NCBI RefSeq assembly: GCF_018502625.1
Contig: NZ_CP075566.1
Span: 1,183,001-1,247,000 of the forward strand
DNA: 64,000 nt
Direction of reading: 5' to 3'
From: Pseudomonas hormoni
GTDB taxonomy: Bacteria; Pseudomonadota; Gammaproteobacteria; Pseudomonadales; Pseudomonadaceae
Positions 1-8,473 of the stretch are shown here, one piece after another. Within the stretch, counting starts at the first letter, position 1. Every line of letters begins with the position of its first letter. Below the pieces are notes generated by a model. It saw nothing but the letters and a program-made list of their open reading frames with translations. It did no database searches and was not told the DNA's origin. Both the position numbers and the translations under genes were made by a program.

Positions 1-13
1 TGCTTGAGCTGAC

Positions 14-97
14 GCCATCGCGAGCAGGCTCGCTCCCACATTGGAATGCATTTCAAATGTGGGAGCGGCGGTGCGACGATTCGACTTGCTCGCGAAG
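14..97. repeat. REPIN (inverted pair of REP sequences)
   Basis: Two REP-like units face each other: the left carries ATCGCGAGCAGGCTCGCTCC and the right carries GGGAGCGGCGG followed by a diverged CTTGCTCGCGAAG. The centre is a palindrome around CACATTTGAAATG. The unit resembles those at 36244 and 48961. It lies just past the 3' end of the chemotaxis receptor gene. The right arm is more diverged than in the other copies, so this may be an older insertion. Confidence 0.75.
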
Positions 98-103
98 AGG
101 TCC

Positions 104-1585
104 TTAAAGTTTCAACTGCCCTATGGCCTTGCTCAACTCCCCAGCCAACGCCGCCAATTCATTACTGGTCGTCGCCGAATCCACCGTCTGCTGCACCGTG
201 TTCTCGGTCACATCGCGAATGCTCACCACCGCCCGGTTCATCTCTTCCGCCACCTGGCTCTGCTGCTCGGCTGCCACCGCGATCTGCGTATTGCTTTCAC
301 GCATCTGCGCCACCGCACTGGTGATCTCAGCCAACGCAGCCCCGGCCTCTTGAGCCTGTTGCACGCAATCGTCGGCCTTGAACGAGCTTTCCTGCATGAA
401 GTCCACCGCGTCCCGGGTTCCGGCCTGTAACGCCGAGACCATCAGGGTGATCTCGTCGGTCGAGGTCTGCACACGCTTGGCCAGGTTGCGCACTTCATCG
501 GCGACCACCGCAAAGCCACGTCCCATTTCCCCGGCCCGGGCTGCTTCAATCGCAGCGTTCAGCGCCAGCAGGTTGGTTTGCTCGGCGATGCTGTGGATCA
601 CATTGACCACGCCGTTGATCTTCTGACTGTCCTCGGCCAGACGCTGAATCATCTCGGCCGTCTGCTGCACGCCAGTGGACAACCCTGCAATCGACTTCTG
701 CACGCGACTGACCACTTCCTGACCGCTGCCGGCCAGGGCGTCGGCGGTTTGCGAGAGGTCGCGGGTGGCGCCGGCGTGCTGGGCGATGTGATAGACGGTG
801 GCGGTCATTTCGTTGATCGCCGTGGCAGCCTGGTCGGTTTCGCTTTGCTGGCCCAGCATGCCGTGACGCACCTCATTCATACTCGATGCCAGCCGCGCCG
901 CGCCGACGTCCAGTTGCCGGGCGGTGCTGGCGACAGTGTTGACCACCCGCTGATAACCGGCCTGCATGGCGTTGAACGCGCCGGCCATCTGCCCGACCTC
1001 GTCGGTGCAGGCCAGCGGTACACGGGCTGACAGGTCGCCGGTTTTCTCAACGTGGAGCATCACGTCTTTCAAGGTGTTGAGCTGGCTGAGCAGGAAACGG
1101 ATCAACAATTGCGACGCTCCGAGCATCGCCAGCATCAGGATGAACACCGCCACCGCGTAGTTGGCGAAACGCTCACCGAACACCTGGCTCAGGCTCGGAC
1201 CATAAGCGATCACCGCCACCTGCTGACCATCGGCGCGCGTGAACACCTCCGCGCCCATCAGCGGGTTGTCGCCGAACAGCGGCATCGAATTGATCTCGAC
1301 CCAGCCGCTGGCATCCGCCAATTCCAGTACGGGCTGCTCGTTCAGCAACGGCGCCTGCCCACGACTGAACGTCAGCAGGTGATCGGCCTTGGGCAGCGCT
1401 TGCCCGGCAGGCCAGGCGTTGAGCAATCGCGCCTGCGCCTGAGCGGACGCTTGAGACGCATGACTGCGGGCCTGCTGTTCGAGCTGTACGGCGTACAGCA
1501 CCAACAACAGGGTCGTGACGAAGGCGACAGCGTTGACCGCCCAGAATTTATATTTCAGCGAGATGTTGCTAAGCCAGGCACCCAT
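104..1585 (-). CDS. Methyl-accepting chemotaxis protein
   Basis: Inner-membrane chemoreceptor of 493 residues. It has a short cytoplasmic N-terminus, a first membrane helix at about residues 14-34, a periplasmic sensing region of roughly 105 residues, a second helix at about 140-166, then a HAMP domain and a long cytoplasmic coiled-coil signalling domain. The signalling hairpin tip with [20 protein letters not shown] is intact, so coupling to CheA/CheW is expected. The periplasmic part is small and I cannot name a ligand. The start chosen (ATG at 1585) puts a short amphipathic stretch before the first helix; a start 30 codons upstream would add a charged leader unlike this family. No chemotaxis genes are adjacent, so it is an orphan receptor. 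Confidence 0.93.
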   Translation of the reverse strand: MGAWLSNISLKYKFWAVNAVAFVTTLLLVLYAVQLEQQARSHASQASAQAQARLLNAWPAGQALPKADHLLTFSRGQAPLLNEQPVLELADASGWVEINSMPLFGDNPLMGAEVFTRADGQQVAVIAYGPSLSQVFGERFANYAVAVFILMLAMLGASQLLIRFLLSQLNTLKDVMLHVEKTGDLSARVPLACTDEVGQMAGAFNAMQAGYQRVVNTVASTARQLDVGAARLASSMNEVRHGMLGQQSETDQAATAINEMTATVYHIAQHAGATRDLSQTADALAGSGQEVVSRVQKSIAGLSTGVQQTAEMIQRLAEDSQKINGVVNVIHSIAEQTNLLALNAAIEAARAGEMGRGFAVVADEVRNLAKRVQTSTDEITLMVSALQAGTRDAVDFMQESSFKADDCVQQAQEAGAALAEITSAVAQMRESNTQIAVAAEQQSQVAEEMNRAVVSIRDVTENTVQQTVDSATTSNELAALAGELSKAIGQLKL

Positions 1586-1763
1586 GGAGGTCTTCTCTGA
1601 TAGCGGAAACAGCATTGGCAAGGTGCCAGCATTGTGCCGCTGCCCGAGGCGCCGGATCTTGATATGCGTCAACATTCCCGACCGCGTTCCCGCGCAGGAA
1701 TTGCGGGGCGTAATGCGCTATCCTTCGCGCCTTAAAAATTCCCTCGCTACAGGATTCCGCCCC

Positions 1764-2294
1764 ATGAAAGACGCACTCGTCGAACTCATCAGCAAAATCA
1801 GCTCCGGGTGCATGAGCGAAGACGAAATCCTCAAAGTCGCTGACGAAGCGGCCCAGGCCTACGCCGATCCAGAGGCTTTTCTGACGGCCAATCCAGACAT
1901 CAACTACGACGACACCTTTCCTATTCCGCTCGGCGAGTGGGTCGTCGTCGGCAGCCTGCCGGAAACCGTGCTGTTCCAGGCCGACACCTACATGGACCTG
2001 TTCGCGCAGATCGTCGCGTCGTTCGGTCCGGGCGTGGATTTCAACATCAAACCCAAGCAACTGGCCAAGACCGAAGCCCTGACCGCGCTCAATCGCATCC
2101 AGGTGCAGATGGGCAGCATGAACAAGGAAAACGGCGGTTACACGCTGATGAACTTCAGCCAGTTGCTCGACGACGAACTGCAAGTGGTGCTGGTCTATGG
2201 CAACGACATGCCGCGTGTGCTCGAGTTGTGCGCCGAGGTCGGCATCGCGGCCGCACCTTCCCTGGAAGCCCTGAAAGTGGCGATCCACGTGTGA
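1764..2294 (+). CDS. Conserved protein of unknown function, 176 aa
   Basis: A soluble 176-residue protein with no signal peptide or membrane segment. The frame is open much further upstream, but ATG 1764 has an AGGA box about nine bases before it and follows a 5' gap typical of a separate transcription unit. The sequence is acidic and well folded in appearance, with DYTF-like hydrophobic strands (for example LGEWVVVGSLPETVLFQ) and a C-terminal helical region. I do not recognise the family. It is divergent from the chemoreceptor gene, with the promoters of both expected in 1586-1763. Codon use matches the core chromosome, so it is probably a conserved Pseudomonas gene. Confidence 0.8.
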   Translation: MKDALVELISKISSGCMSEDEILKVADEAAQAYADPEAFLTANPDINYDDTFPIPLGEWVVVGSLPETVLFQADTYMDLFAQIVASFGPGVDFNIKPKQLAKTEALTALNRIQVQMGSMNKENGGYTLMNFSQLLDDELQVVLVYGNDMPRVLELCAEVGIAAAPSLEALKVAIHV

Positions 2295-2364
2295 TGGAAT
2301 AAAACGGAACCCCCGCTGCAGCCGACTATCCTAAGAGTGCACATTACTCTTAGGGAGCGACACC

Positions 2365-2556
2365 ATGGGTTCCACGTTCAACGGCCTGGTTGGCCTGATC
2401 ATTCTTGCCCTGGACATCTGGGCAATCATCAACGTGCTGAAAAGTGGCGCCGACACCGGGATGAAAATCGTCTGGGTCCTGCTGATCCTGCTGCTACCGG
2501 TCCTGGGCCTGATCATCTGGGCCATCGCCGGGCCACGGGGTAACGTTCGAATCTGA
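2365..2556 (+). CDS. Small two-helix membrane protein, PLDc_N type
   Basis: A 63-residue inner-membrane protein made of two hydrophobic helices (about residues 5-26 and 34-56) joined by a short polar turn, KSGADTGMK, and ending in a basic tail. The pattern, with LDIWAIINVLKS in helix one and WVLLILLLPVLGLIIWAIAG in helix two, is that of the PLDc_N domain, which is found either alone or ahead of phospholipase-D-type domains; here it stands alone. A GGGAG ribosome site lies eight bases before the ATG. Its function is not known. Confidence 0.85.
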   Translation: MGSTFNGLVGLIILALDIWAIINVLKSGADTGMKIVWVLLILLLPVLGLIIWAIAGPRGNVRI

Positions 2557-2581
2557 CCCGTTTCCCGAAAACAACCCCGAA

Positions 2582-2677
2582 CCTGTAGGAGCAAGGCTTG
2601 CCCGCGAAGAACGATGACACGGTTCAACTGCATGACCGCGTTATCGTTCTTCGCGGGCAAGCCTCGCTCCTACAGGT
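2582..2677. repeat. REPIN, GTAGGAGC class
   Basis: The left arm CTGTAGGAGCAAGGCTTGCC is mirrored by GGCAAGCCTCGCTCCTACAG at the right, and the inner parts CGCGAAGAACGAT / ATCGTTCTTCGCG also pair. The 96-base element could form one long hairpin. It sits between the small membrane protein gene and speE. Confidence 0.92.
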
Positions 2678-2814
2678 ATGTGTGCGTCAGAAGGTTCGAC
2701 CTGTCATCTTCCGCGACGTAGAATGCGCGCCTTTCCCGGGCAATCGAGCAGATCGATTGGCCATCATGGGCGGGTAACCGTCCGTTGCCACCCGCATTCA
2801 TCGGAGCACTTCCC

Positions 2815-3690
2815 ATGAGCAACACCCCAACCAGCGAGTACCTGGAAACCCTCTACGAAGGCTACGGCCAGCGTTTTCGCATGGAAAAACTGCTGCACGA
2901 AGTGCGCACCGAACACCAGCACCTGGTGATTTTCGAAAACCCGCGCATGGGCCGTGTCATGGCGCTGGACGGTGTGATTCAGACCACCGAAGCCGACGAA
3001 TTCATCTACCACGAGATGCTCACCCACGTGCCGATCCTGGCGCACGGCAGCGCCAAGCGCGTGTTGATCATCGGTGGCGGCGACGGCGGCATGCTGCGTG
3101 AAGTGGCCAAACACGGTGGCGTCGAGCACATCACCATGGTCGAGATCGACGGCACTGTGGTCGACATGTGCAAGGAATTCCTGCCGAACCACTCCAAGGG
3201 TGCGTTCGATGATCCACGCTTGAACCTGGTGATCGATGACGGCATGCGCTTCGTCGCCACCACCACCGAAAAGTTCGACGTGATCATTTCCGACTCCACC
3301 GACCCGATCGGTCCGGGCGAAGTGCTGTTCTCGGAAAACTTCTACCAGGCCTGCCGTCGCTGCCTGAACGAGGGCGGTATCCTGGTGACCCAGAACGGCA
3401 CGCCGTTCATGCAGATCGAAGAAGTCAAAACCACTGCCGGGCGCCTGCGCAGCCTGTTCCCGGACTGGCACTTCTATCAGGCGGCCGTGCCGACCTACAT
3501 CGGCGGTTCGATGACATTTGCCTGGGGCGCGACCAATACCGCCTATCGCAAACTGTCCCGCGAAACCCTGCAGCAGCGCTTCGCCGGCAGCGGCATCATC
3601 ACCCGCTACTACAACCCGGAAATCCACATTGGCGCGTTTGCCTTGCCGCAATACGTCCTGCAAGCGATCAATAAGCCAAGCAACGACTAA
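2815..3690 (+). CDS. speE: Spermidine synthase (polyamine aminopropyltransferase)
   Basis: A 291-residue cytosolic aminopropyltransferase that moves the aminopropyl group of decarboxylated SAM onto putrescine. The N-terminal beta-stranded domain is followed by a Rossmann-like catalytic domain. Visible are the nucleotide loop [18 protein letters not shown], the acidic [14 protein letters not shown] segment, and [15 protein letters not shown] with the catalytic aspartate. YHEMLTHVP and TQNGTPF are also family signatures. Length is normal. ATG 2815 has GGAG seven to twelve bases upstream; ten upstream codons in frame do not look like protein. No speD is adjacent, as is usual in Pseudomonas. Confidence 0.96.
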   Translation: MSNTPTSEYLETLYEGYGQRFRMEKLLHEVRTEHQHLVIFENPRMGRVMALDGVIQTTEADEFIYHEMLTHVPILAHGSAKRVLIIGGGDGGMLREVAKHGGVEHITMVEIDGTVVDMCKEFLPNHSKGAFDDPRLNLVIDDGMRFVATTTEKFDVIISDSTDPIGPGEVLFSENFYQACRRCLNEGGILVTQNGTPFMQIEEVKTTAGRLRSLFPDWHFYQAAVPTYIGGSMTFAWGATNTAYRKLSRETLQQRFAGSGIITRYYNPEIHIGAFALPQYVLQAINKPSND

Positions 3691-3710
3691 ACTAAAGAAG
3701 TACGCATAAC

Positions 3711-3806
3711 CCTGTAGGAGCGAAGCTTGCTCGCGAATGCGCAGTGTCAGTCAATACACATGTCGACTGATGCACCGCCTTCGCGAGCAAGCTTCGCTCC
3801 TACAGG
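3711..3806. repeat. REPIN, GTAGGAGC class
   Basis: CCTGTAGGAGCGAAGCTTGC is mirrored at the right by GCAAGCTTCGCTCCTACAGG. It is 20 bases past speE and may act as its 3' end. Confidence 0.92.
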
Positions 3807-3913
3807 TTCTGTGTTTTTTCATGCTTGCGTGCGGTAATCCGTTTGAACGATCAGTCGGGGCAAAAGTCCAGATAGTTGAAAGCCCATTTGCGGGTTTGTT
3901 CGAGGAGGCACTG

Positions 3914-4147
3914 ATGCAAAAGTGGAAGATCACTTTCGTGGATGATCACGGCGAAACAGTCGACGAAATCTTTGAGTGTGATGAGTGCCCGGATAACGAG
4001 CACGCCGCGAAAATGCTCAAGGAGCGTCTTTTCCCCGTCGCCGCCGAACTGGATCTGAACGATCTGGAAGGGCGAACTGCTGACGCTACCGTCAAAAACC
4101 TCAAGACCCAGAACAGCATACAAATCCTCGGCATTACTCCCGTCTGA
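3914..4147 (+). CDS. Conserved small protein, 77 aa
   Basis: A 77-residue soluble protein, acidic in its first half (VDDHGETVDEIFECDECPDN) with a CDEC cysteine pair, then a helical stretch and a C-terminal strand. The frame is open upstream through the REPIN, but ATG 3914 has a GGAGG site (cgaGGAGGcactg) at the right distance and fits the change in composition. The two cysteines are too few for a zinc ribbon on their own. I do not recognise the family and assign no function. Confidence 0.7.
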   Translation: MQKWKITFVDDHGETVDEIFECDECPDNEHAAKMLKERLFPVAAELDLNDLEGRTADATVKNLKTQNSIQILGITPV

Positions 4148-4274
4148 TATACCCTCTGGCACACTCATGAAACACCAGGCCTTGGCAGCGGCACTTACTT
4201 GAGGCTACTCTGCAAGCGAGATCAGCGATTGGATCGCTAAGGTCTGGTCTTGTCAGCTACATGCTTGTTTCCCG

Positions 4275-4319
4275 GCGGCAACGTGGTTGCCGCATTGCCC
4301 GCACCATTCGGTTGCGGGC
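4275..4319 (+). other. Structured 5' leader upstream of rraB-like gene
   Basis: Two adjacent perfect stems: GCGGCAAC-GTG-GTTGCCGC (4275-4293) and GCCCGCA / TGCGGGC (4297-4319). They lie 50-90 bases before the start codon of the rraB-like gene, in a 218-base gap with no other gene. There is no T-run after either stem, so they are not a simple terminator. They may be a leader structure of the mRNA; no known riboswitch class is recognised. Confidence 0.4.
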
Positions 4320-4365
4320 GTCGGGAGTACGGAAAGTCTATCCATCGGTTTGAGGAGGACGTTTC

Positions 4366-4707
4366 ATGAGCACAGCCTATCAAGAAGACATCAGCAGCTC
4401 GGTGCTGCGCCGCATGAAAGAAGGCGGTTTCGACTTTTCACGATTCCATCCGATCGAGTTCTACGCCATTTTCCCGGACGAGGAGCGGGCACGCAGGGCG
4501 GCAGGGCATTATTCCGGCGAATCCATGAATGCACAGATCAGCGTACGCGACGACGGCGCATGGGCCCTGGAACTGAGCAAAGTGATGTCCGCCACCTACG
4601 ACGGCATTGGCGACTTTGAGCAGGACTTCGAGGCAGTGGTCGAGCCTTTGGGCGGCATCATCGAAGGATGGGGCGTCAAGCAGGAGGTACGAGGGCTACT
4701 CGCATAA
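4366..4707 (+). CDS. rraB: RraB-family regulator of RNase E
   Basis: A 113-residue acidic protein of the RraB family, which binds RNase E and alters which transcripts it degrades. Family features are the N-terminal helix with RRMKEGGFDFSRFHPIEF, the ferredoxin-like core with FPDEERARRAAGHYSG, the DDGAWALELSKVM strand and the C-terminal GGIIEGWGVKQE. A strong GAGGAGG site precedes the ATG. Some Pseudomonas members of this Pfam family are only loosely related to E. coli RraB, so the regulatory role is inferred from the fold. An RraA homologue lies at 59410. Confidence 0.8.
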   Translation: MSTAYQEDISSSVLRRMKEGGFDFSRFHPIEFYAIFPDEERARRAAGHYSGESMNAQISVRDDGAWALELSKVMSATYDGIGDFEQDFEAVVEPLGGIIEGWGVKQEVRGLLA

Positions 4708-4734
4708 CACTTATGAACAGCGACAACATTCACT

Positions 4735-4762
4735 AACGGCTGACCTTCGGGTTGGCCGTTTT
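4735..4762 (+). terminator. Rho-independent terminator after rraB
   Basis: The stem AACGGCTGACC / GGTTGGCCGTT has a TTCG loop (with a few G-U pairs) and is followed by TTAGTTT. It lies 28 bases after the rraB stop. Confidence 0.75.
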
Positions 4763-4832
4763 AGTTTGCGCAGAATTCAAGGCCCAATCGCCGCCGAACC
4801 ACCTGCCACACCACCGGGCACAAATCCCGAAA

Positions 4833-4861
4833 CAAAAAAAAGCCGCCTGAGCAAGGCGGCT
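4833..4861 (-). terminator. Terminator-like hairpin reading leftward
   Basis: AGCCGCC-TGAGCAA-GGCGGCT is preceded on the plus strand by AACAAAAAAA, so on the minus strand it is a stem followed by a run of T. On the plus strand only TAAAAGGG follows. It thus looks like a terminator for leftward transcription, yet no minus-strand gene lies to its right before the plus-strand operon at 5126. The rest of the 4708-5125 gap shows no gene I can support. Confidence 0.6.
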
Positions 4862-5125
4862 AAAAGGGAAGTTCGGTGAGCATTTACAGCGAATGTGCGG
4901 ATTATCCGCGTCACCCCCCGGGCAGTGAAATCAACTCTGGCTATGCTGGTGATAGGCGAAAGCATTGCTTCGCAATGAAGCGGGGGCGATCAGGTTGGGG
5001 CATTTGCCGCACAAGTATGGTGCGGTGGATGCGCGACGAATATCCAACCGATTGATATCAAAGCGTTTATGCCGATGGCACGGGCCTTGCGAAGGCCTGT
5101 AGGTCCGGGTGACAAGGAGTACGGC

Positions 5126-6535
5126 ATGATCCGCACCTATTTTGATGAGATGTACGATGCCGGCGGCCAGGTCCGCCCGCATTATCGGGAGTTTGCCCGT
5201 TGGCTGGCCGAGACGCCTGACGAGCTTCTGGCCCAACGGCGACGCGAGGCCGATCTGTTGTTTCATCGCGCCGGGATTACTTTCACGCTTTACGGGGACG
5301 AGCAGGGGACAGAGCGCCTGATTCCCTTCGACACCATTCCGCGCAGCATCCCCGCCAGCGAATGGCGGATTGTCGAACGTGGCTGCATCCAGCGGGTCAA
5401 GGCGTTGAACATGTTCCTCGCCGACCTGTATCACGAGCAGCGCATCATCAAGGCCGGCATCATCCCGGCCGAGCAAGTGCTGGCCAACGAGCAATACCAG
5501 TTGGCGATGCAAGGCCTGGATTTGCACCGGGATATCTATTCGCACATCTCCGGCGTCGATCTGGTGCGTGATGGCGACGGCACGTACTACGTGCTGGAAG
5601 ACAACCTTCGTACACCGAGTGGCGTGAGCTACATGCTCGAAGACCGCAAGATGATGATGCGGCTGTTCCCCGAACTGTTCTCGGCCCAACGCATCGCGCC
5701 GATCGACCACTATCCGAACCTGTTGCTCGACACCCTGAAAAGCTCCAGCCCGATCGATAACCCGAGCGTGGTGGTGCTGACGCCGGGGCGCTTCAACAGT
5801 GCGTTTTTCGAGCATGCATTCCTGGCGCGGGAAATGGGCGTCGAACTGGTAGAAGGCGCGGACCTGTTCGTGCGTGACGACAAGGTGTTCATGCGCACCA
5901 CGGACGGGCCGAAAGCGGTCGATGTGATCTACCGTCGCCTCGACGATGCGTTCCTCGATCCGCTGGCGTTCAATCCGGATTCGATGCTCGGCGTGCCGGG
6001 GCTGCTGTCGTCCTACCGCTCGGGCAACGTGGTGCTGGCGAATGCCATCGGCACCGGGGTCGCGGACGACAAGTCGGTGTATCCGTTTGTCACGGACATG
6101 ATCCGTTTCTACCTCGATGAAGAACCGATCCTGAAGAACGTTCCGACGTTCCAGTGCCGCAATCCTTCTGAACTGTCCCACGTGCTGGCCAATCTTCCGG
6201 ATCTGGTGGTCAAGGAAACCCAGGGCTCAGGCGGTTACGGAATGCTGGTAGGGCCGGCGGCGACAGCGGCGGAAATCGAGTCGTTCCGCGCCCGCATCAA
6301 GGCCAAGCCCCACGCGTACATCGCGCAACCGACGTTGTCCCTGTCGACCTGTCCGACCTTTGTCGAAAACGGCATCGCTCCACGCCACATCGACCTGCGT
6401 CCGTTTGTATTGTCTGGCCGCGAAACCCGGGTCGTACCCGGCGGTTTGACCCGAGTCGCCCTGCGTGAAGGCTCCCTGGTGGTGAATTCCTCCCAGGGCG
6501 GCGGAACCAAGGACACCTGGGTGGTCGAGGATTGA
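5126..6535 (+). CDS. Circularly permuted ATP-grasp protein (DUF404/DUF407 family)
   Basis: A 469-residue cytosolic protein of the circularly permuted ATP-grasp type 2 family. These have the fold of carboxylate-amine ligases, but the reaction is not established. Conserved stretches are FDEMYDAGGQVRPHY at the N-terminus, HRDIYSHISGVDLVRDGDG, VLEDNLRTPSGVSYMLEDR, VVKETQGSGGYGMLVGP and the C-terminal SSQGGGTKDTWVVED. ATG 5126 has AAGGAG seven bases upstream; longer in-frame starts lack a ribosome site. It is the first gene of an operon with the alpha-E protein 12 bases downstream and a transglutaminase after that. The conserved gene set suggests a peptide-forming or peptide-modifying activity. 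Confidence 0.92.
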   Translation: MIRTYFDEMYDAGGQVRPHYREFARWLAETPDELLAQRRREADLLFHRAGITFTLYGDEQGTERLIPFDTIPRSIPASEWRIVERGCIQRVKALNMFLADLYHEQRIIKAGIIPAEQVLANEQYQLAMQGLDLHRDIYSHISGVDLVRDGDGTYYVLEDNLRTPSGVSYMLEDRKMMMRLFPELFSAQRIAPIDHYPNLLLDTLKSSSPIDNPSVVVLTPGRFNSAFFEHAFLAREMGVELVEGADLFVRDDKVFMRTTDGPKAVDVIYRRLDDAFLDPLAFNPDSMLGVPGLLSSYRSGNVVLANAIGTGVADDKSVYPFVTDMIRFYLDEEPILKNVPTFQCRNPSELSHVLANLPDLVVKETQGSGGYGMLVGPAATAAEIESFRARIKAKPHAYIAQPTLSLSTCPTFVENGIAPRHIDLRPFVLSGRETRVVPGGLTRVALREGSLVVNSSQGGGTKDTWVVED

Positions 6536-6547
6536 AGGAAGCCTGCC

Positions 6548-7498
6548 ATGTTAAGTAGAACTGCCTCGGATTTGTATTGGATGTCGCGTTACCTGGAGCG
6601 GGCGGAAAACCTCGCACGGATGCTCGACATCAGTTATTCGCTGTCGCTGATGCCGCAGGATGGTCGCGGTGACGGTCTGCATGAACTCGCGATGCCCTTG
6701 TTGATCACCGGCACGCTGGACGACTACCTGGAGCGCCACGGAGAACTGCATGCCGAACGGCTGTTGCATTTTTTTGCCCTCGACGCGGCCAACCCGGCGA
6801 GCATCTACAGCTGCCTCGGTGCCGCACGGGCCAGCGCCCATGCAGTGCGCGGGCGCATCACCGCCGACATGTGGGAAAACATCAACGCCACCTGGCTGGA
6901 AATTCGCGGGATCGCCGATCAGGGCTTGAGCCGCTACGGCATGAGCCGTTTCTGCGAGTGGATCAAGGAACGTTCGCACCTGTTTCGCGGCGCCTCCTAC
7001 GGCACCATCATGCGTAACGATGCGTTCCGTTTCATTCGACTGGGCACGTTTATCGAAAGGGCCGACAACACGCTGCGCCTGCTCGACGCCCGCTACGAAA
7101 TGGCCGGAGATCAGGCCGAAGCGGTCAGCGATGGCACAGCCCACGCCTATTACCAGTGGAGTGCTTTATTGAGGGCGTTGTCTTCGTTCGAGGCCTACAC
7201 CGAAATCTACCGCGATGCACCCGGTGCCCGGCATGTGGCCGAACTGCTGCTGTTGCGCGCCGATGTCCCGCGTTCGCTGCGAGCGTGCACCGAAGAAATC
7301 GACCAGATCCTCGCTCAACTGCCAGGCGCCAACGGTCGTCCCGCGCAACGCCTGGCGGCCGAGATGGACGCGCGCCTGCGCTACACCGGCATCACCGAAA
7401 TTCTCGACGAAGGCCTGCACGCCTGGCTGACCGAGTTCATCCCGCTGGTGCGCCAGTTGGGTAACGCCATACACAGTTCCTACCTGGAGGCGGCATGA
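6548..7498 (+). CDS. Alpha-E domain protein (DUF403)
   Basis: A 316-residue, almost wholly alpha-helical protein of the alpha-E family. It opens with the family signature MLSRTASDLYWMSRYLERAE and shows repeated helical motifs such as FIERADNTLRLLDARYE and YQWSALLRALSSFEAY. No catalytic motif or membrane segment is visible. The gene begins 12 bases after the ATP-grasp gene and its stop overlaps the start of the transglutaminase gene by four bases, so the three are translated together. Known members occur in this gene set across proteobacteria, sometimes fused to the ATP-grasp protein, which suggests a complex. The reaction is unknown. Confidence 0.93.
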   Translation: MLSRTASDLYWMSRYLERAENLARMLDISYSLSLMPQDGRGDGLHELAMPLLITGTLDDYLERHGELHAERLLHFFALDAANPASIYSCLGAARASAHAVRGRITADMWENINATWLEIRGIADQGLSRYGMSRFCEWIKERSHLFRGASYGTIMRNDAFRFIRLGTFIERADNTLRLLDARYEMAGDQAEAVSDGTAHAYYQWSALLRALSSFEAYTEIYRDAPGARHVAELLLLRADVPRSLRACTEEIDQILAQLPGANGRPAQRLAAEMDARLRYTGITEILDEGLHAWLTEFIPLVRQLGNAIHSSYLEAA

Positions 7499-8304
7499 GA
7501 CTTTCCATTAGCCACGAGACCACCTATCACTACGAAGATCAGGTGCGAGCGAGCATCCAGTACCTGCGACTGACCCCTCACGACAGCGAGCGCCAGCACG
7601 TGCTCAGCTGGCAACTCGACCTGCCTCGCCCGGTGCGCGCGCAACTCGATCCGTTCGGCAACATCCTGCACGTGCTGACCATGGACGAGCCGCACGAAGC
7701 GATCATCATCGGGGCCCGTGGTCAGGTCGACATCGACGAACTTCGCGAAGCGGAGCACGAGAGCCAGTCGGCGCTGCCGTTTCTGCGTTTCACGCGCCTG
7801 ACAGAAGCCGACGAAGCCCTGCGCGCTTTCGCGGAAAAGGAATGCAAGAAACGCCGGGATCGCACGGCTTTGATCGACTTGATGCACGGCCTTAACCAGC
7901 ACATGACCTACACACCGGGCTCCACCGAAGTCGACACCAGCGCGGCTCAAGCCTTTGCCGGGCGTTCTGGCGTGTGCCAGGACCACACGCACGCGTTCCT
8001 CGCCTGCGCCCGCAGCCTGGGCATTCCGTCGCGTTATGTGTCGGGCTATTTGTACAGCGAGAACTGCGAGCACCTGGCCAGTCATGCGTGGGCGGAAGCC
8101 TGGCTGGATGACGCGTGGTACAGCTTTGACGTGACCAATGAACTGGCGCGACCGGAGCGCCATTTGAAGCTGGCGGTGGGCCTGGATTACCTGGATGCCT
8201 GCCCGGTGCGCGGGATGCGTCGCGGCGGCGGGTGTGAGCAGATGCATGCGAAGGTGTTTGTGTCGCCGACACCGATGCCTGTGATTTCAGTCCAGCAGCA
8301 GTAA
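7495..8304 (+). CDS. Transglutaminase-like cysteine protease family protein
   Basis: A 269-residue protein with an N-terminal beta-rich domain (HETTYHYEDQVRASIQYLRL) and a transglutaminase/papain-like core. The triad is visible: cysteine in RSGVCQDHTHAFLACAR, histidine in HLASHAWAEAWL and aspartate in WYSFDVTNE. There is no signal peptide, so it acts in the cytosol. It shares a four-base ATGA overlap with the alpha-E gene. Members of this operon type are sometimes followed by the proteasome-like Anbu subunit; none is present in this window. Likely a protease or amide-bond-modifying enzyme acting with its two partners. Confidence 0.93.
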   Translation: MRLSISHETTYHYEDQVRASIQYLRLTPHDSERQHVLSWQLDLPRPVRAQLDPFGNILHVLTMDEPHEAIIIGARGQVDIDELREAEHESQSALPFLRFTRLTEADEALRAFAEKECKKRRDRTALIDLMHGLNQHMTYTPGSTEVDTSAAQAFAGRSGVCQDHTHAFLACARSLGIPSRYVSGYLYSENCEHLASHAWAEAWLDDAWYSFDVTNELARPERHLKLAVGLDYLDACPVRGMRRGGGCEQMHAKVFVSPTPMPVISVQQQ

Positions 8305-8330
8305 TCATTAATTATTGGGAGAAGGTGCTT

Positions 8331-8465
8331 TTGTGGCGAGGGAGCTTGCTCCCGCTCGACTGCGCAGCAGTCGCAAATTTGATAAAAGCGGTTTGCATGA
8401 CGGATCGCGTCGCCTGATTTGAGGGCCGCTTCGCGGCCCAGCGGGAGCAGGCTCCCTCGCCACAG
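8331..8465. repeat. REPIN, GTGGCGAGGGAGC class
   Basis: TTGTGGCGAGGGAGCTTGCT at the left mirrors GCAGGCTCCCTCGCCACAG at the right; the 135-base element includes an inner hairpin GGGCCGCTTCGCGGCCC. It lies between convergent genes. Confidence 0.92.
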
Positions 8466-8473
8466 TCTATCTG

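Noticed and set aside
4931..6181. A 416-codon minus-strand open frame that could have used the orphan leftward terminator
   Set aside because: It lies opposite the conserved ATP-grasp gene and has shadow-like composition (rich in H, R, Q, V). The terminator therefore remains unexplained.
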